64,000 nt of DNA from Gambelia wislizenii (GCA_030847615.1 JAUMIR010000005.1:211032645-211096644); one strand, 5' to 3'. Positions 25,101 to 40,300 are shown, counted from the first letter of the stretch. Made by a program: numbers and translations. Notes: generated by a model from the letters alone, not told the origin.

Positions 25101-28100
25101 ATTCCTGTAGGTTTATTATTCTATGCCACTGAATGCCTAGGAAGCTCAGAATTTGACTGGGGTTTTCAGATGTTAACCACCATTTGATATGTTCAAGGTA
25201 GCATTGCATCCCCTCTGCTTACATGAGAGTTGAAGTACCTTCTTGAATGGCTCCCCTTAGTAATGTTAAAGGAGTGAACAACTAGTATGGCCAGAAACAG
25301 GTCAAATGGCAAAGTAACCATCCCCATTTCAGCAGCCCTCACATCCCTAACCATGTTTGGAGCTGTTTTAAAAGGATGTCTTTCTGCTTATGGAAGCCTC
25401 AAGGACTGACAGATTTAACTCCCAACCCTCCAACACCCCCCTACACACACACATGCAAGATGAAAACAAAGTAGTTTCCAGTTACTTTAAGGCTGGGGAA
25501 TTAGCCAGTGTTGGAGTTATGTAGCCTGCTGGAATGGAGTGGCTGTTACCCTCACTGCAGGTGTTCAGTAAAGAAAGCAAAAGGAATGAGGGAGAAGGAA
25601 TATGATGTCAAGATACTGTGACAATGTGAAAATCATTTAAGCTGGACCCCAAGAAATGAAGCCAAATATGAAACAAACATTTCTGGTAAAGCAATTGACC
25701 CAATAATAAATCTGTTTATGGCTACAGTCCTATACCTTACTATTTATTAAGAAGTAGGAACTTAAATGAATTAAATGGTGGCATTTCTGATGAGACATGA
25801 ATAGTATTGTGTTGTGGAGTCATATAATAATTTTGCTACATTTTAACACATGGTAATACAGTTTTACAATTTGATATGATGAGACAGAGGAGAGAGCTCA
25901 TCTGAAAATAGTGTGTCCACAGGTAAGGAGATGTTTTGGACTTCATCTTCCATCAGCCCTAGCCATCATGGCAGACAGGAAAGCTGAGCTGTGCTTGGCA
26001 AGCCATCAATTCTTTTTGCTGTGGTTTACTCCTGAGTTGGCATGTGTGGTATTCAGATTTGCTTTGTATTCTTGGTGGGAAAATGTCCACATCACTAAGA
26101 ATTATTTTTGACCCTGTCTAATCTTTCCTCGACCTATCCTGTGCCCTTAGCCCCAACCACTGGCAGCATGCACATCCCAAGACCCATCCCAAATTGGAAT
26201 TTAATAATAATAATAATAATAATAATAATATAGTTCAACAATGACAAAAATCCCTGCCTCAGGTATGCAGGACTATGCTATAAGATGCTCTATTCAAAGT
26301 GGTGGCCCATGGACCAGTGCTGGTTTGTGAGCCAATGGCTGCTTGTCCATACTGAGTTTCCAGGTAAGAAAGGGTCTCTCTCTCTCTCTCTCTCTCTCTG
26401 GCTTTTCTTCACAAACGGATTGATGTGCACTAATGCTACTTTGTAGCAGCTTTCATTTGCCTCAATGATCCATGTTCATTGTTCAAACGGGTATGCCTGC
26501 AAATCAAGATGGTGGGTGTGAGTAAATTAGTTGCGTTTTTATTGTCACCAGTTGCCACCACCAAACAGTATTTTTAAAAAGCATATCCAAGGTGCAGAAG
26601 TGTGATATTCCACTTAAATAGATAGAAAAAAGAGAAAAAGGCTGTTTCATCACCTCAGCACACGATTGTAACAGTGAAAATCCAACATAATGGTTTGCCT
26701 TGCCAGCAAGCTTTGCCCCATGTTCATGTTCGACCAATCAGTTTTCCACTTCTGCTCTTATCAGGAAATGTGCAGCAAAGTGAATTGGTTGTCCCAATGA
26801 GGTGGAATGCACATTCCCCATGGAGTTTTTTTTTATACTTTGGGGAAAGCCATGAAGGCTTTTCCTTCATAGTTTTTGGAGGTTTTATCCCTCCTCTTTC
26901 CAAATACAGTGGATTGATGCAGGATCTCATTAAGACAAACTGTATTCTCCTTGAATTCTATGAGGAGTATTTTTGCCATATAGACAAACCCAAAGAAACA
27001 GATGTAGCCAATGGGCATACATATGGTGTTAGCCACTAGCACAGTGGGACAAAAAACTTACTGGTCCATCATATGAGATAGCTTAGGAAGCACAGCAATA
27101 AGGAATTTCTACCTGTTAAACCAGATCTAATAGAAAACCTGCAATCCCTCTTCTTATTGTTAATAGTATTGGAGTAAAGAGGGGAAACAGTTATGGCAGA
27201 AGCTCAGTCACCTTAGGTCTTCTTTTTTCAAAGCTACAGAAACAATTTTGTGTATGGAAAATCAGTACTTTGATGATATGGAAGTGCTTGCTTCCCTAGG
27301 GCAAAATATGCAAGGCTGAAGACTGTATCATATGTATGTTACTAGAACAAACTGTTACCATCTGTGAATTTGAAATGGAGACAGCTTATGAAGGAGTGGA
27401 CTTGGGGACACATTTTTTAAAAGCCCAAAAGAACACAGGAAATCAAGGCAGATGTTTCTGAATGGAGGAAACCTAGAGGGAGGAATGTGTTCCAGACATC
27501 TTGACCTAGCATTAGTTCCTTCTGAAAGTGTTAACATATGCACCTTATCTATGGCAATATCGTCACAGGTCTGACAGATATTATGAACAATTTACTTTTG
27601 ATTGGTGCAGTACTAGGCAAGATAATCTTTTCTAAAAGAAAATTTGAATAGTAATTGTCACATGTTTAGGAGTAAAATATGGATTAACAGTTGCTGATAA
27701 ACAGAAATGTCACACTTGCATCCCATATTCATTTTTCAGAAAGACTACAGATGTATTTTAAACATATGTAGAAAATGAATTAATCCCTGTTAGTCTGTGT
27801 TTATTAATATCAGTGGCATTAATCTTTATGTGAAACATTAACATTTTAAAAAGTCTTCATATGTCTTGGACAGTGTGATCATAAAATAGAGCATGACTCA
27901 CCAGCTCCTTGCTCTTACTGAGTTGTTGCTTTTTAACAGCAACAATACAGGTGGATTGACTTGGTTGGGAAGAGAGGGAAATTGCAAAATGAATGTTAAA
28001 ATGTTATCTTGATATTTATAAAAGGGATGTCCTCTTTAAAAAGTGAGTGCATACACACACTAACAGTCTTCTACATGTTCTCTCATTTTATTACTTTCTG

Positions 28101-31100
28101 GCTGTTCCCTCATCCTTCCACATTGCTTTGGTTCCAGTATATTGCCCATGCCCCAAATCTGCCTATGCATGGTTTTCAATCAATCAAAGTTTATTTTATT
28201 TTATTTTACTTACTGTATATCCTGTCTTTCTCCCAATATGGAGCCAAAGGTGGCTAACAATTTAAATTAAAACCAAACACAGCTCTGAAGTTCATGGTAT
28301 AATGGTGCAAATTTAGCTCAAAATTCAGAGGCAAGCATTCTAGCACAAAAACACCATCTGATCTGAAAGCCATGTGGCTAGTAAAGAATTATGAAGGAGG
28401 AAGATCCATGATGGAATATGGTGAATAAAAGGACAAGATTCTAATGAAGTAAACAATATGGACAAGATGCTATTGAAGTAAACTAGAAAGTTATAAAGGG
28501 AAACCTTGAGCAGAGGGAGCCAACACACACATAAGATCTAGCTGGAGATATTTTTTTTTCTAAAAAAGGCCACAAATTAACAATTGTGTAGTGTTGACCA
28601 GGCATGCAGCCTGAATCTAGTGATCAGATTACCTGCCTGTCATCTAGTGAGCACCTGCTCAAGATGAACTTGGTGCAGCAGATATATAATCCATGAGAGT
28701 GCAAAGTCACTGTGATATTCTGTGCCACCTGAGAGTGAGGAACGTCCAACCATACCTGAACTGGCCTTGACCCTAGTTCCCTGCATTCCCACTGTTTTTT
28801 AAGAGGACACCAAATATGCAGGCCCTGTAACCTCCTAAATAGTACCCAGCCCTATCCCATACTATTACAGTTGTTACAAGAAAGAATGATCAATCAAAAT
28901 TGCACCATAAACATAATATACCGCCAACAGAAAAATTGGGTGGGAAAACAGTCAAAGCCTGATTTTTGGACCTTTGAGGAGTTCCTCTGATCCTCCCCAT
29001 GTGAATTGGGATGAAGCCTGTGACTTCACACTTTCCCCATATACCAGGTAACCCAGGAAGACCACATGGGGAACCGACCTGCAACCCAATCCTTCCAGGA
29101 AAGTCTGGGGCCAGAGCTTTAATAGACAATACCCTTGTCTAGGCAGGATATTTACCCTGTCTTGGAGCCCTCCAGTCCAGACAATGCAGGGCATTTTCCC
29201 CATTTTTCCTTGGGCAGTTTACATGATCCCCAGGGGAAAAGATGGGGCCAAGACAGGGTAAAGCTCATTACACCACTTAAAAAAAATACCTCGGAAAAAC
29301 TGCTTCAGCTGGCAAAAACCAGGTTGGGCCCCACGTGACCACAGGAACCCACACCACCATGCTAGCCCTTTGCTGCAACTGCCATCTGCTCTTCTGTAGC
29401 CAGGAAGCAGGCCCACAATATGTGACTAGTCTGGTCACATGCAAGTGGCCTTACTCACATACTCCTGGCTTCGGAGAATGGGATGTGGGTGGTGGAAGCT
29501 GCTGCAGCAACAGGTCAGCATGGTGGTCTTGACTCCATCTTGTTTTGTGCCAGTAACAGGGGAGGAATGGGCCTGATCCACAGGCAGAATATGCAGGAAG
29601 CTGGTGTATTCTGGCCCATGTAGATGAGCTCAGTGTTTCATGGATGTCATGTGAACATTTCACACAGCTCAGGTTCAGTTTACAAGTTCCCTTAGACTAA
29701 TACCTTCTATGGGACTGTACTTGTGCAATTGTCTATTGTACTGTGCACTAATTCCAACTAAGAAGCACTTTGGTTCACAAATTTCCAGAATGATACTATC
29801 AAACACTATATGTCATTCCAAAGAATGGGATCAAAGACATTCTTCCTAACCATTACGTTTTATGTTTCTCAAGATGGTCAATAAAACAACAGTTCTGGTT
29901 TTGTCTTGTAAGCATAAATCAAATTAAAAAATGAATTAAAGCAAATATATACACCCACACATAAATACACAGTGATAAATATGCGACTATGCAGGAAAAC
30001 ACAATGTGAACATGTGATCTGGAGATTTAGAAAAATCTGTTTCTCATTGGTGTTATCCAGAACCAAGCACTGCCATGTTTTTATGTTTGACAGATCAAAC
30101 AAAAAAGTTTAATGAGACAAAGATGCTTCTAGGTTTGATAATATTCAAAATGGCTTTTTGTCTTCCAAATGTTTATTTGTTTTTGGCAATGCTTGAAAAT
30201 GATCAGAAATTTGATAACATAAGGGAGAAAAACAGCAGATGTATTGTTGCTCCTGTGTTTATCTATTTCTTCTGCTATTTTAGGAAGCTATTTTCCCCAA
30301 AAAACTCAAAATGATAATTATGGTTCATTTAAGAAGGGAATAAAATTTAAGAAGGAGGAGGGGAGAGGATTATTTGAAGGAATAATGTTCCTAAATTGAC
30401 CTAGGAACTTCACAACAAAGTAACATGAGTGCAGTATCTGCTTTCTGTCTACTATACTACAGTTTGCTGCAACAGAAGTTTGCACAAAGAATCCCTTCTT
30501 GGCTCCAGAATGGAAATTAATCACATGAGAGAGAACAATTAGATGAGAGGTATAAAGCATTGGAGACCTAATTGTTTGGCTGCAGCATTTTTCTCTGTAT
30601 TGCAAAGGACAGGATAGCACAGGAAGAAAAGATTCATGACACACCTGATTGTAATGTTCACTTCCAAGGAAGCAGTAAGGCACCATTCCTTCCCTTTAGA
30701 TTACACACATCTGTTGTCTTTGTAGCCCATGCTGCTATCAGAACTATTTAGAGCTGCATATGGAAACAGTACGGCACCTGTATACAAAGGGCCGATTTAA
30801 GAAATTTTGGGGCCCCCTGAAATGCTTTATTTTGGGGCCCCCATATGTTTATCTCAGGTCAATGTAACCTAACCTATTCACCTTACAGGATGTTCAGATT
30901 ACAGCAGGACCCCCGTATCCATGGATTCTTTATCCATGGGACACAAAACAGCACACCTACCATAGAGTCTTCCTAGAAAATGTGTCCTCCCTAGCCGTTT
31001 TCTAGGCCCTCCAAGGCAACTCTATGGTATTTTAAACCAGCAGTCACATTATTTTCAATGGCATTCACTATTATTCATGGTTTTCAGAATCCACGCCCCC

Positions 31101-33432
31101 CCCGAACCAATCCCCAGTGGATAAGAGGGGTCTACTGTATTACATAATTTGCCACCAATAATTTAGTTTAAAAACTATATTATAGGCACTAACATAATAT
31201 TTTTTGTTTATTAGCAATTAACGTAATAGTGTAGATTTCCTCAAAGAAAAGAAAGAGTGGACTACAAGCTAAACATGAGTTAGCAGCAAAAAATGCCAAT
31301 GCGATTCTAGGCTGTATTAATAGGAGTGTCTAGATCAAGGGAAGTAATAGTATCACTCCATTCTGCTTTGGTCAGACCTCACCTGGAATACTGTTTCCAG
31401 TTCTGGGCACAACAATTTAAGAAAGATACTGAGAAGGATGGTGGGAGGTCTGGAAGCCATTACGCCTATGAGGAACGGCTTAGGGAGCTGGGTATGCTTA
31501 GCCTGGAGAAGAGAAGGTTTGAGAGGTGATGTGATAGCCATGTTTAAACATTTGAAGGGATGTCATATTGCGGAAGGAGCAAGCTTGTTTTCTGCTGCTC
31601 CAGAGACTAGGACATGGAGCCATTGGTTCAAACTACAGGAAAAGAGATTCCACCTGAATATTAGGAAGAACCTCCTGACAGAAAGAGCTGTTTGGAAGTG
31701 GAATACACTGCCGCCTTGGAGTGTGGTGGAGTCTCCTTCTTTGGGTTTTTTTAAACATAGGTTGGATGGCCATCTGTCAGGAATGCTTTGATTGTGTGTT
31801 CCTGCAGGGCAGAAGCCGATCGGATGGGATGGCTGTTGGGATCCCTTCCAGCCCTATGATTCTAGGCTGCATTCAGAGCCTGGGAAAGTTACTCTTGGAT
31901 TACACCTCCCAGAATCCCCCTGCCAGCATCCTTCTCAAGGTCTGGTTGCATTGTTCCTTTTCCATCATTCTCTAGCCCAGTGGTTCTTAACTTGGGGTCC
32001 ACAATGTCCTCACCATGGGTCCACAAAGGCTTGAAGGCTGCTTGGCCCACCTCCTCCCTGTAGTGGAGCAGCCACGTGACAGGAACCAAGGCAAAGGCTG
32101 GCTGGCTTGGCCTGCACATTGCCATTCAATCCACTCCAGCCACAAACTTGCAGGATGAAGCAAGAGTGCCTCTGAGGGAAAGTTTAATGGATGGTGTAAT
32201 TGTATTGTTGATGTTGTTAGCTATTATTATTAGGGTTTTAAATCTTGAGTTAAGTCTTGGGGCAACAAAAGATATTTAAAGGGGGTCCCTGCTAAAGAAA
32301 AGGTTAAGAACCACTGCTCTAAGCCAATGCCTCTCACATAACACTAATGGGATACTAGTGTTTTAGTGACAACAATAAAACCATTGTTCCCAGTAATATT
32401 ACTCCAATTTTTATTTATATTCTTTATATTCTTTATCTCTGGCTTTTCTTCGCAAAGATTCAGGAAGGACTCATCCTGCGCTTTCTGCAAGTGCGCTCAT
32501 GACTAAAAAGGCCAATCCGAGATAAACAAGTCCGGTTGCAAAAAGCACAGCAGAAGGTCTTCTTGGGTGATGTTTTTGGGTTGTGATTCTTTCTGCGTTG
32601 TCGTTTCTCTTCAAGACTTGTTCGTCCTTCGAGCCTGTGCAATGGATTTTTCTGGTGGAGTGCAGCGTGCACAGAACTGGCCTCACCCTTTAAACCAGAG
32701 ATTCATCTGCCGTGGCCTTGCAAGCATGGACGTGGCAGCGAGGTCCTCGGGCCGTAGGTTTGATTAGAGTTTCCTTCTCTTAGATGGTTGACCTTACAGG
32801 GTTGGACGAGCACCATCTGCCCGGGTTTGGGATTGGAGTTTTCCTTCTCCTAGGATGGTTGCCACAAGGCTAGAGAGCCCACCCTGCCCTTTGACGCTCT
32901 TTGTCAGACCCTTCGGTTTTGACCTGTCTGGCATGGGAGACCCTACCGGTGGCTATTATGCCACCGCCAGCATAGCTCAAAACATCATTAGGGTACGCAA
33001 GCCTCTCTCCCACGACAAGGGGGCGTCAATGGAGAGGATATTCTTTATATTCTTCTGTTAAAAGAGCTAGAGTGTTGTAGAAGTTTCAGCATTGCCCTAT
33101 GACTGTGGAGACCAGGGTTTGAATCCTTACTCAGCCATGAATACCCACTGGGTGACCTTGGGCAAGTCACACTCTCTCAGCCTCAAAGGAAGGCAAAGGC
33201 AGACCCCCTTTGAACAAACCTTGCCTAGAAAACCCTATGGTAGGTTTGCCTTAGTCAGAAATGACTTGAAGGCACATAGGCAAACACACACACATTCCTT
33301 TTGCAGGCTGAACTCAGTTGGCAGCAAGGAGAGGAAGCTGAAGAAGACCAAGGGGGAAAGGGAGGGGAGAGGAACCAAGACGGGAAGGGAAGGGAAGGGA
33401 AGGGAAGGGGAGGGGAGGGGAGGGGAGGGGAG

Positions 33433-33466
<34 letters not shown>

Positions 33467-34361
33467 AATCCTTTCTGAGGGAGACAACACTCAAATTCCC
33501 TCCCTCCCTCCCTCCCTCCCTCCCCCCCCCCTCTCTCTCTCTCTCACACACACACACTCACCTTCTCCATGCCTCTCCCTCCAGCTTCTGCCACGGAGGG
33601 CTGCTGTTTCTTTCGCTTTCTCTTTGGGTTTGTGAGATGCTATTTAAAAAAAAAAAAGCCAGCGGAGGTTTTAGGAGGAGGAGGGTAGGAGGGGGCTCCT
33701 ACTGGCTGTCTCCTTTGTCAGGTTAAGGAGGCTAGTACGGGGCCCTCTCTTGACCTTTCCCCCCCGCCAATGCTGATTTGGCAGACTGGTTAAACTGGCC
33801 CGGCATATACACAGGACTGGTATACACGGTTTCATTTACCTGTGATCCATGGCTGTTGCTGCTGGCCAATGTTCTTCCTTGCTTTCTCCTAGGATGAGGC
33901 AGCAAGGGAGAGAGGGAGGCAGCAATGCTGCCTGGCTCCTCCTTCCTGCCTTCCTAGTGGAGCCTGGTGAAATCCTCGTGTACCCATCTTCATCCTCACC
34001 ATCCCCTGGATGAGGAGGATGTGGGGCTTCCCCCTCATTGCTGCCCCAAATTTGCACAGCAGCCAACTGGCCTAAACCATCTGGCCCACAACAGCCAACT
34101 GGCCCACAACAGGAGCCCTTGTGGCACAGTGGTTAAATGCCAGTACTGTAAGTCACCATGTTGCAAGTTCAATTCCAGAGGGCTCCAAGGTTCACTCAGC
34201 CTTCCATCCTTTCGTAGGTTGGTAAAATGAGTACCCAGCTTGTGGGGGCAATTAGCTAATACACACTGGAAACTGCTTAATGCACTGTAGATGTGTAAAT
34301 TGCTATTGCTTAAAACAATTTGTAAGCCGCCCTGATAGCCTTGTGGCTGAAGAGCACGGTA

Positions 34362-34392
<31 letters not shown>

Positions 34393-37300
34393 ATCTGCCT
34401 CAGCTTGCTGCCTCCTCCTCCATTGCCTCCAGTTAATGTTTCTCTGCCACCTCAGTCTCTCTTGGCCAAGGGAGGAGACCGACATTCCTTCCTCAGCCAA
34501 GAGGGGCCTGGGGGACCTGGCTACATGGAGCCGAGCATCTTTTGGTGGCTGGTGCCACACTCTCATGTGTGAGAAGAGCAATGTTAGTGACCCAGGTCTG
34601 CTTCTCCCTCTTGCCTGTGTTGGCTTTGCAGCAAAAGAAAGTCAGGCCAGCCAGCCAGCTCCCAAGGTGACCAGATACAAAGGAGGGGACCTGGAAGAAA
34701 GCAGAAGTGGTGGCAAGAGCATCAACAGCATTTTCCTGGTGCTTTCTTCCAGCTGTGGGGGGGAAGTGGCACTGAGGTACTAGCATTAGACAGCACAAAT
34801 CAGAGGTTAGGGAAGAAGCAGCGGCAAGCCAGATGTGTCCAAATCAGATGCTGCTGGCTGGCTGGTGCACACAGAAGGGGTGGCAGTGGCAAGGGAGAAG
34901 CCCCCAATCCTCATCATCCTAGGACTGGTGAGGATGAAGGGGGTGTGCAGGGAGCTCACCAAGCCACACTGGGAAGGAAGGGAGGGAGGGAGTGAGGGTG
35001 AGGTGGTGGCACTGCCTCTCTCAGCATCTCACCCAGAATGGGGGGGAGGGGTGTCAAAATATAATGTTTGCTATTATCAGTGGTTTTACGTATCCACAGA
35101 AAGACCAAGAATGCATCTCCTGCAGATACGGGGGTCATACTGTACATTGTAAAGCCCTAGCTTTATACAGCCACCCCAAAGTTTGCAAGACTGAGCAGGG
35201 CAGTTGAGGATTGGGGGTCTTGGAGTTTTCACATTCATAAGGACACAACAAGTCAAACCCAACTTGATGGCAAACAAGAACAAGAAGAACAAATACATGT
35301 ACAACCGAGAGAATATTAATTGCTCCCTCCACTTCCTTCCTCAGTCAGAGAAAGCAGAGCATGGTCTTTGTACTGTTATAACACTAGATAGGGATCCAAT
35401 TCATCACTAATTTTCTCCTTAAAGGAAGCAACAAGTAATTTTAGCAATTGTCTTCCCACTGTGAGAAAGAAAACTACAGTTTTTGAAGCCTATTTGCTAT
35501 TTGATACTTTGCAAACAAACAAATAAACCAAAACCCCTAGCATGCAGTACCTTTGTGCAAAAAGACAGCATTTTCTGTTTAGCAAATAGGATTTTCTCCT
35601 TAGAAAGTAATATTTCTGGATAGAAAATTCTGTCTCCCTTGAAGAAAATGTTTTCTATGCAAAACAGTCACCTGCAAATTTTGCACAGAATAAGTTACAA
35701 ACTGCAAAGTTTCTCAACAGTCCTGGATTCTTCTCATAAGGGTTTCTCAACACTTGAAAAGCATGTGTCCAGCCATCTTTTGAATATTTTTCCACCCCTT
35801 CCACTAGGCCTAGCAGCAGGGACAGAAGGACTACTTCTGAGAGGAATAGAAATGGGCTAACTACAATCAAAAACATATTCTTAATTTATTACATAAGACT
35901 AATACCTTTGAGTGGGAAGACACCTTGTTTGGAAGTTAGAAAGGTATTATTCAAGCTAGTTATTAAAATAGGAAGACAATATTGTTGTAAAGCCATATCT
36001 TTTAGATTGGTTCATTGTTAAGTAATACTGTAATTGTTTTTAACATTATATGCTTGAGTGTTCAATGAACATTCCTTCAGAAATATTACAGCTTCAGACC
36101 TGCTAGCAGGAACACTAAGGCTTCTCCTGAGGGCAAAAGAGAAGGGCTAGTTATGGTCAAAAGCCTTTCCTTAATAATTTTTACAGAAACAAAAGTTAAG
36201 GAGTTGGAATAGAGATGGAAAAGGACTAAAGAAGATACTAGTGCTGTGGAGGGAAGAATGACCCTATAGTGATGCTTATGCTGACCCCATGAATGAGTTT
36301 TGTCCCAAAGACATGTGCTGAGGATGTTAAAATATATACATTTAGAAACAGAAATATTAATCTGTCTTTAAACGCAGCCCTGTATCAGCTGATGATGGCA
36401 TTTTTGAAAGAAAAAAAAAAGCTTAATTTCATGAGCACAAATGTATGAAGAAAAGAATTAATTGTCATGATTTTTTTAAAAAAAATCATGCTTGCTGAAA
36501 ATAAACTAACACAGCATGGATGGAAGGTTCACTGTCTCACATAGGCTAAACCTGTCTATATATTGGGGAATAATGAGTAATACCTCCAAGATACTATCAA
36601 CTGGAGGCTCCAGGAATCAATTTCCCTCCTGCCTTCCTCTCAGTAACCTTTTAAAAAATGATACAGTGAAGATTCCATGCGTCAGCTGCCCACAATCTTA
36701 ATATTTAATTGGTTTAAAACATAACAGTGAGTGCTTCCCAACTGATTAAAAAAACTATAAAGTCTCACATTCCATCCCCATTCTCTCCCATTTTAATTTG
36801 GAGATCCATACACATTTTGTTTATCCCAGAATATTTTCTGCTAACTCCCAGTATGGTCAGATACTTATAACAGCTCCTCAGGTCAGCTTATTTTAACCTA
36901 GTATAAAATTGAAAAGAACAGGAACAAAATATGGGCCTTTTCAATCAGTCTGGATATGCCCAGTACCTGATACTTTAAGAACTTCTTCCCTGACATGGAA
37001 GTGAAAGCCATTCAAACAAACAAACAAACAATGAAACTAGTAATTCAGTACAGTTGTGATTAGGGAGCAGCATAGTCTCATTTATCAGCAAGCCAGAAAG
37101 AACAGAGCAGAACACCATGTGAACCTATATGTTCCCTCAATAAACAATGATAGAATCATAGAGTTGGAGGACACCACAAGGGCCATCTAGTCCATCCTCT
37201 TGCGATGCAGGAATAAACATTCAAGTCATTCCCGACAGATGGCCATCCAGCCTTTGTTTGAAAACCTCCAAAGAGGGAGACTCCACTGCACTCTGAGGCA

Positions 37301-40300
37301 GTGTATTCAGCTTCCAAACAGCTTTTACTGTCAGGAAGTTCTTCGTAATGTTTAAATGGAATCTCTTTTCCTGTAGTTTGAACCCATTGCTCCGTGTCTT
37401 AGTTCTGGAGCAGCAGAAAACAAGCCTACCCCATCTTCAGTATGACATCCCTTCAAATATTTAAACATGGCTATCATGTCATCTCTCAACCTTCTCTTCT
37501 CCAGACTAAACATGCCCAGCTCCCTAAGCCCCTCCTCATAGGGCATGGCTTCCAGACCTCCCACATCCTGGTCGCCCTCCTCTGGACATGCTCCAGCTTC
37601 TCAATAGCCTTCCTGAACTGTAGTGCCCAGAACTGGACACAGTATTCCAGGTGAGGTCTGACCAAAGCAAAATAGAGTAGCACTATTATTTCCCTTGATC
37701 TAGACACTATAGTCTTATTAATGCAGCCTAGAATCACATTGGTTTTTTTAGCTGCTGCATCGCACTGCTGACTCATGTTCAACTTGTGGTCCACTAAGAC
37801 TCCTAGATCCTTTCCCTATGTACTGCCATCAAGCCAGGTGTCACCCATTCTTTATCTGTGCATTTCATTTTTACTGCCCATGTACAGTATCCTACATTTC
37901 TCCCTGTTGAAATTCATTTTGTTAATATTGGCCCAGCTTTCTAAACTGTTCAGATCATTTTGGATTCTTACCCTGTCTTCTGGGATATTACCTACCCCTC
38001 TTAATGTGGTGTCATCTGCAAACTTGATAAGCATACTCTCTATTCCCTCATCCAAGTCATTGATAAAGATTTTGACTAGCACTGGGCCCAGGACAGAACC
38101 CTGTGGTACCCCACTAGTCACTTCTCTCCAGGATGAAGAGGAGCCATTGGTGACTACCCTTTGGGTTCGGTCAGTCAACCAATTACAAATCCACCTAAGA
38201 GTTGCATTGTCTAGCTCACAAGTTACTTAACTTTTTTGCAAGAATATCATGGAGGACCTTGTGAAAAGCCTTACTGAAATCAAGATATACTACACCCACA
38301 ACATTCCCTTCATCTATCAAGTTTGTAACTCTATCAAAAAAAGAGATAAGATTAGTCGGCATGACTTATTTTTGAGAAATCCATGTTGACTTTTAGTGAT
38401 CACGGCATTCCTTTCTAAGGACTTTTTCGGACAAGCTAATTGTAGCGCTAGCAGCCTCGCCACGTTGCTGCAGCGCTGCAGGGCGTCCCTTTCGGATGAC
38501 GCCCATCCCTGTCAGTACTGCTGCGGTACCGGCAGGGACAGGCGTCATCCGAAAGGGACGCCCTGCGGCGCTGCAGCCTCGCAACGTGGCGAGGCTGCTA
38601 GCGCTACAATTAGCTTGTCCGAAAAAGTCCTAAGTGTTTACAGACTATTTGTTTAATGATCTGCTCTAGAATCTTTCCTAGTATTGATGTCAGGCTGACT
38701 GGGTGGTAATTATTTCGGTCTTCTTCCCCCCCCCCCTTTAAAGATGGGAACAACATTTGCCCTCTTCCAGTTTGCTGGGACCTCTCCTGTTCTCCAGGAA
38801 TTCTCAAAGATTATTGACAGTGGTTCTGAGATTACTTCTACCGTACCCTTAGATGAAGTTCATCTGGCCCTGGACACCTGAACTCATTTATACTGGCCAA
38901 GTATTCCTGAACTACCTCTTTACCAATTCTGTTCTGTATTTCCCCTACTGCGTCATCTGTTCCATCTTCCCCAGGTTGAGCACTGTTCCCCCTTTGGGAG
39001 AAGACTGAAGCAAAGATGGTGTTAAGTAGTTCTGCCTTTTCTCTGTCCCCTGTTAGCCTTTTCAGGAAGTTGGACTGCAACTCTTATCAGCCCTGGCCAG
39101 TAGCCAAAGATCAGGAATGCTGAGATGTGCCACCGAACAACATCTGGAGGGCCATACATTGTCCACCTCTGCTATATAAGATAAAGTAAATGAAAATTTT
39201 GCAGTTAGAATTATGATTTAGGGATTTTTTTTTTCTTTTACACATTTCCTAAGAACTGGCTTCGGCAAATGTTTTCCTGGTGTTCAGCTGCTTTCTTTGC
39301 AACTGAAAAAACATGCTTTGTGCAGAAATATGATGCATTATACTTACTTAGTGCAAATATACAACATATCCCCGATGGCCTCCTAATTTTTCTCCCCCAC
39401 CTCACCTTTCCCTTCTCTGTAACACTCTTGCATGTCTTCATCTTCTGCTGCTGCTTTTTACTTTCCCCCTTCGCATCTTCCTCTTAGTCCCTCTTCTCTC
39501 TCTCTCTGGCTTTTCTTTGCAAATGAAGATTCAGGAAGGACTCATCCCGCGCTTTCTGCAAGCACGCTGATAAGGCCAATCTGAGATAAACAAGTCCAGT
39601 TGCAGAAAGCACAGCAGAAGGTCTCCTTGGGTGATGTTTTTGGGTTGTGATTCTTTCTGCATTGTCGTTTCTCTTCAAGACTTGTTCTGCGTGAGTTCTC
39701 AAATAAGGCTGCAGCATTGTAGATAGTGTGTCTCCATGCCTCCCGATGTGAGACTAGGGCGGACCATTGTTGGTGATCAATTTGGCCAAGCCTGAGATGT
39801 TGTTTCAGGGAGTCCTTGTATCACTCTTTTGGAGCACCCCTCTTATGCTGACCCGTGGTGAGGTCACCGTAGAGTACTATTTTGGGGAGGCGATGGTCCT
39901 CCATCCTAGAAACGTGCCCTGCCCAGCACAGCTGTGTTCTCAATATCATGGCCTCAATGCTGGTGATCCCTGCTTGCTCAAGGATAGCAACATTCATCAC
40001 ATAGTCAGTCCAGTGTATATTTAGGATTGTACGTATACAACACTGATGAAAGTGTTCAAGGAGTCGTAAGTGTTGGTGATAGGTGACCCATGTTTCAGAC
40101 CCGTAAAGGAAAATAGACAGTACACAGCACATACCTTGCAAATCTGGTTTCAATTGACCACTTTAGCCCTCCTCCCGAGTAAAATTAAGAGCTTTCCTGA
40201 GAAATCAATGGAGAAAGCCACAATTTTACTGTATCTGCAACTGGGCAGTGGTTGTCTAGTTTGACATCACATGATTGCAGCAAAGATAATATTTCCTCTT

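Noticed and set aside
26674..27039. 121-residue protein on the plus strand
   Set aside because: It lies in a reversed family A copy and shows no recognised domain or conservation between copies.
30788..33805. A 3 kb element bounded by gggccgatttaa and ttaaactggcccgg
   Set aside because: The proposed ends match over only about 12 bases and enclose several independent insertions; not convincing.
34111..34180. A tRNA gene
   Set aside because: A and B boxes are present but the cloverleaf is not intact and the sequence continues into a SINE body and tail.
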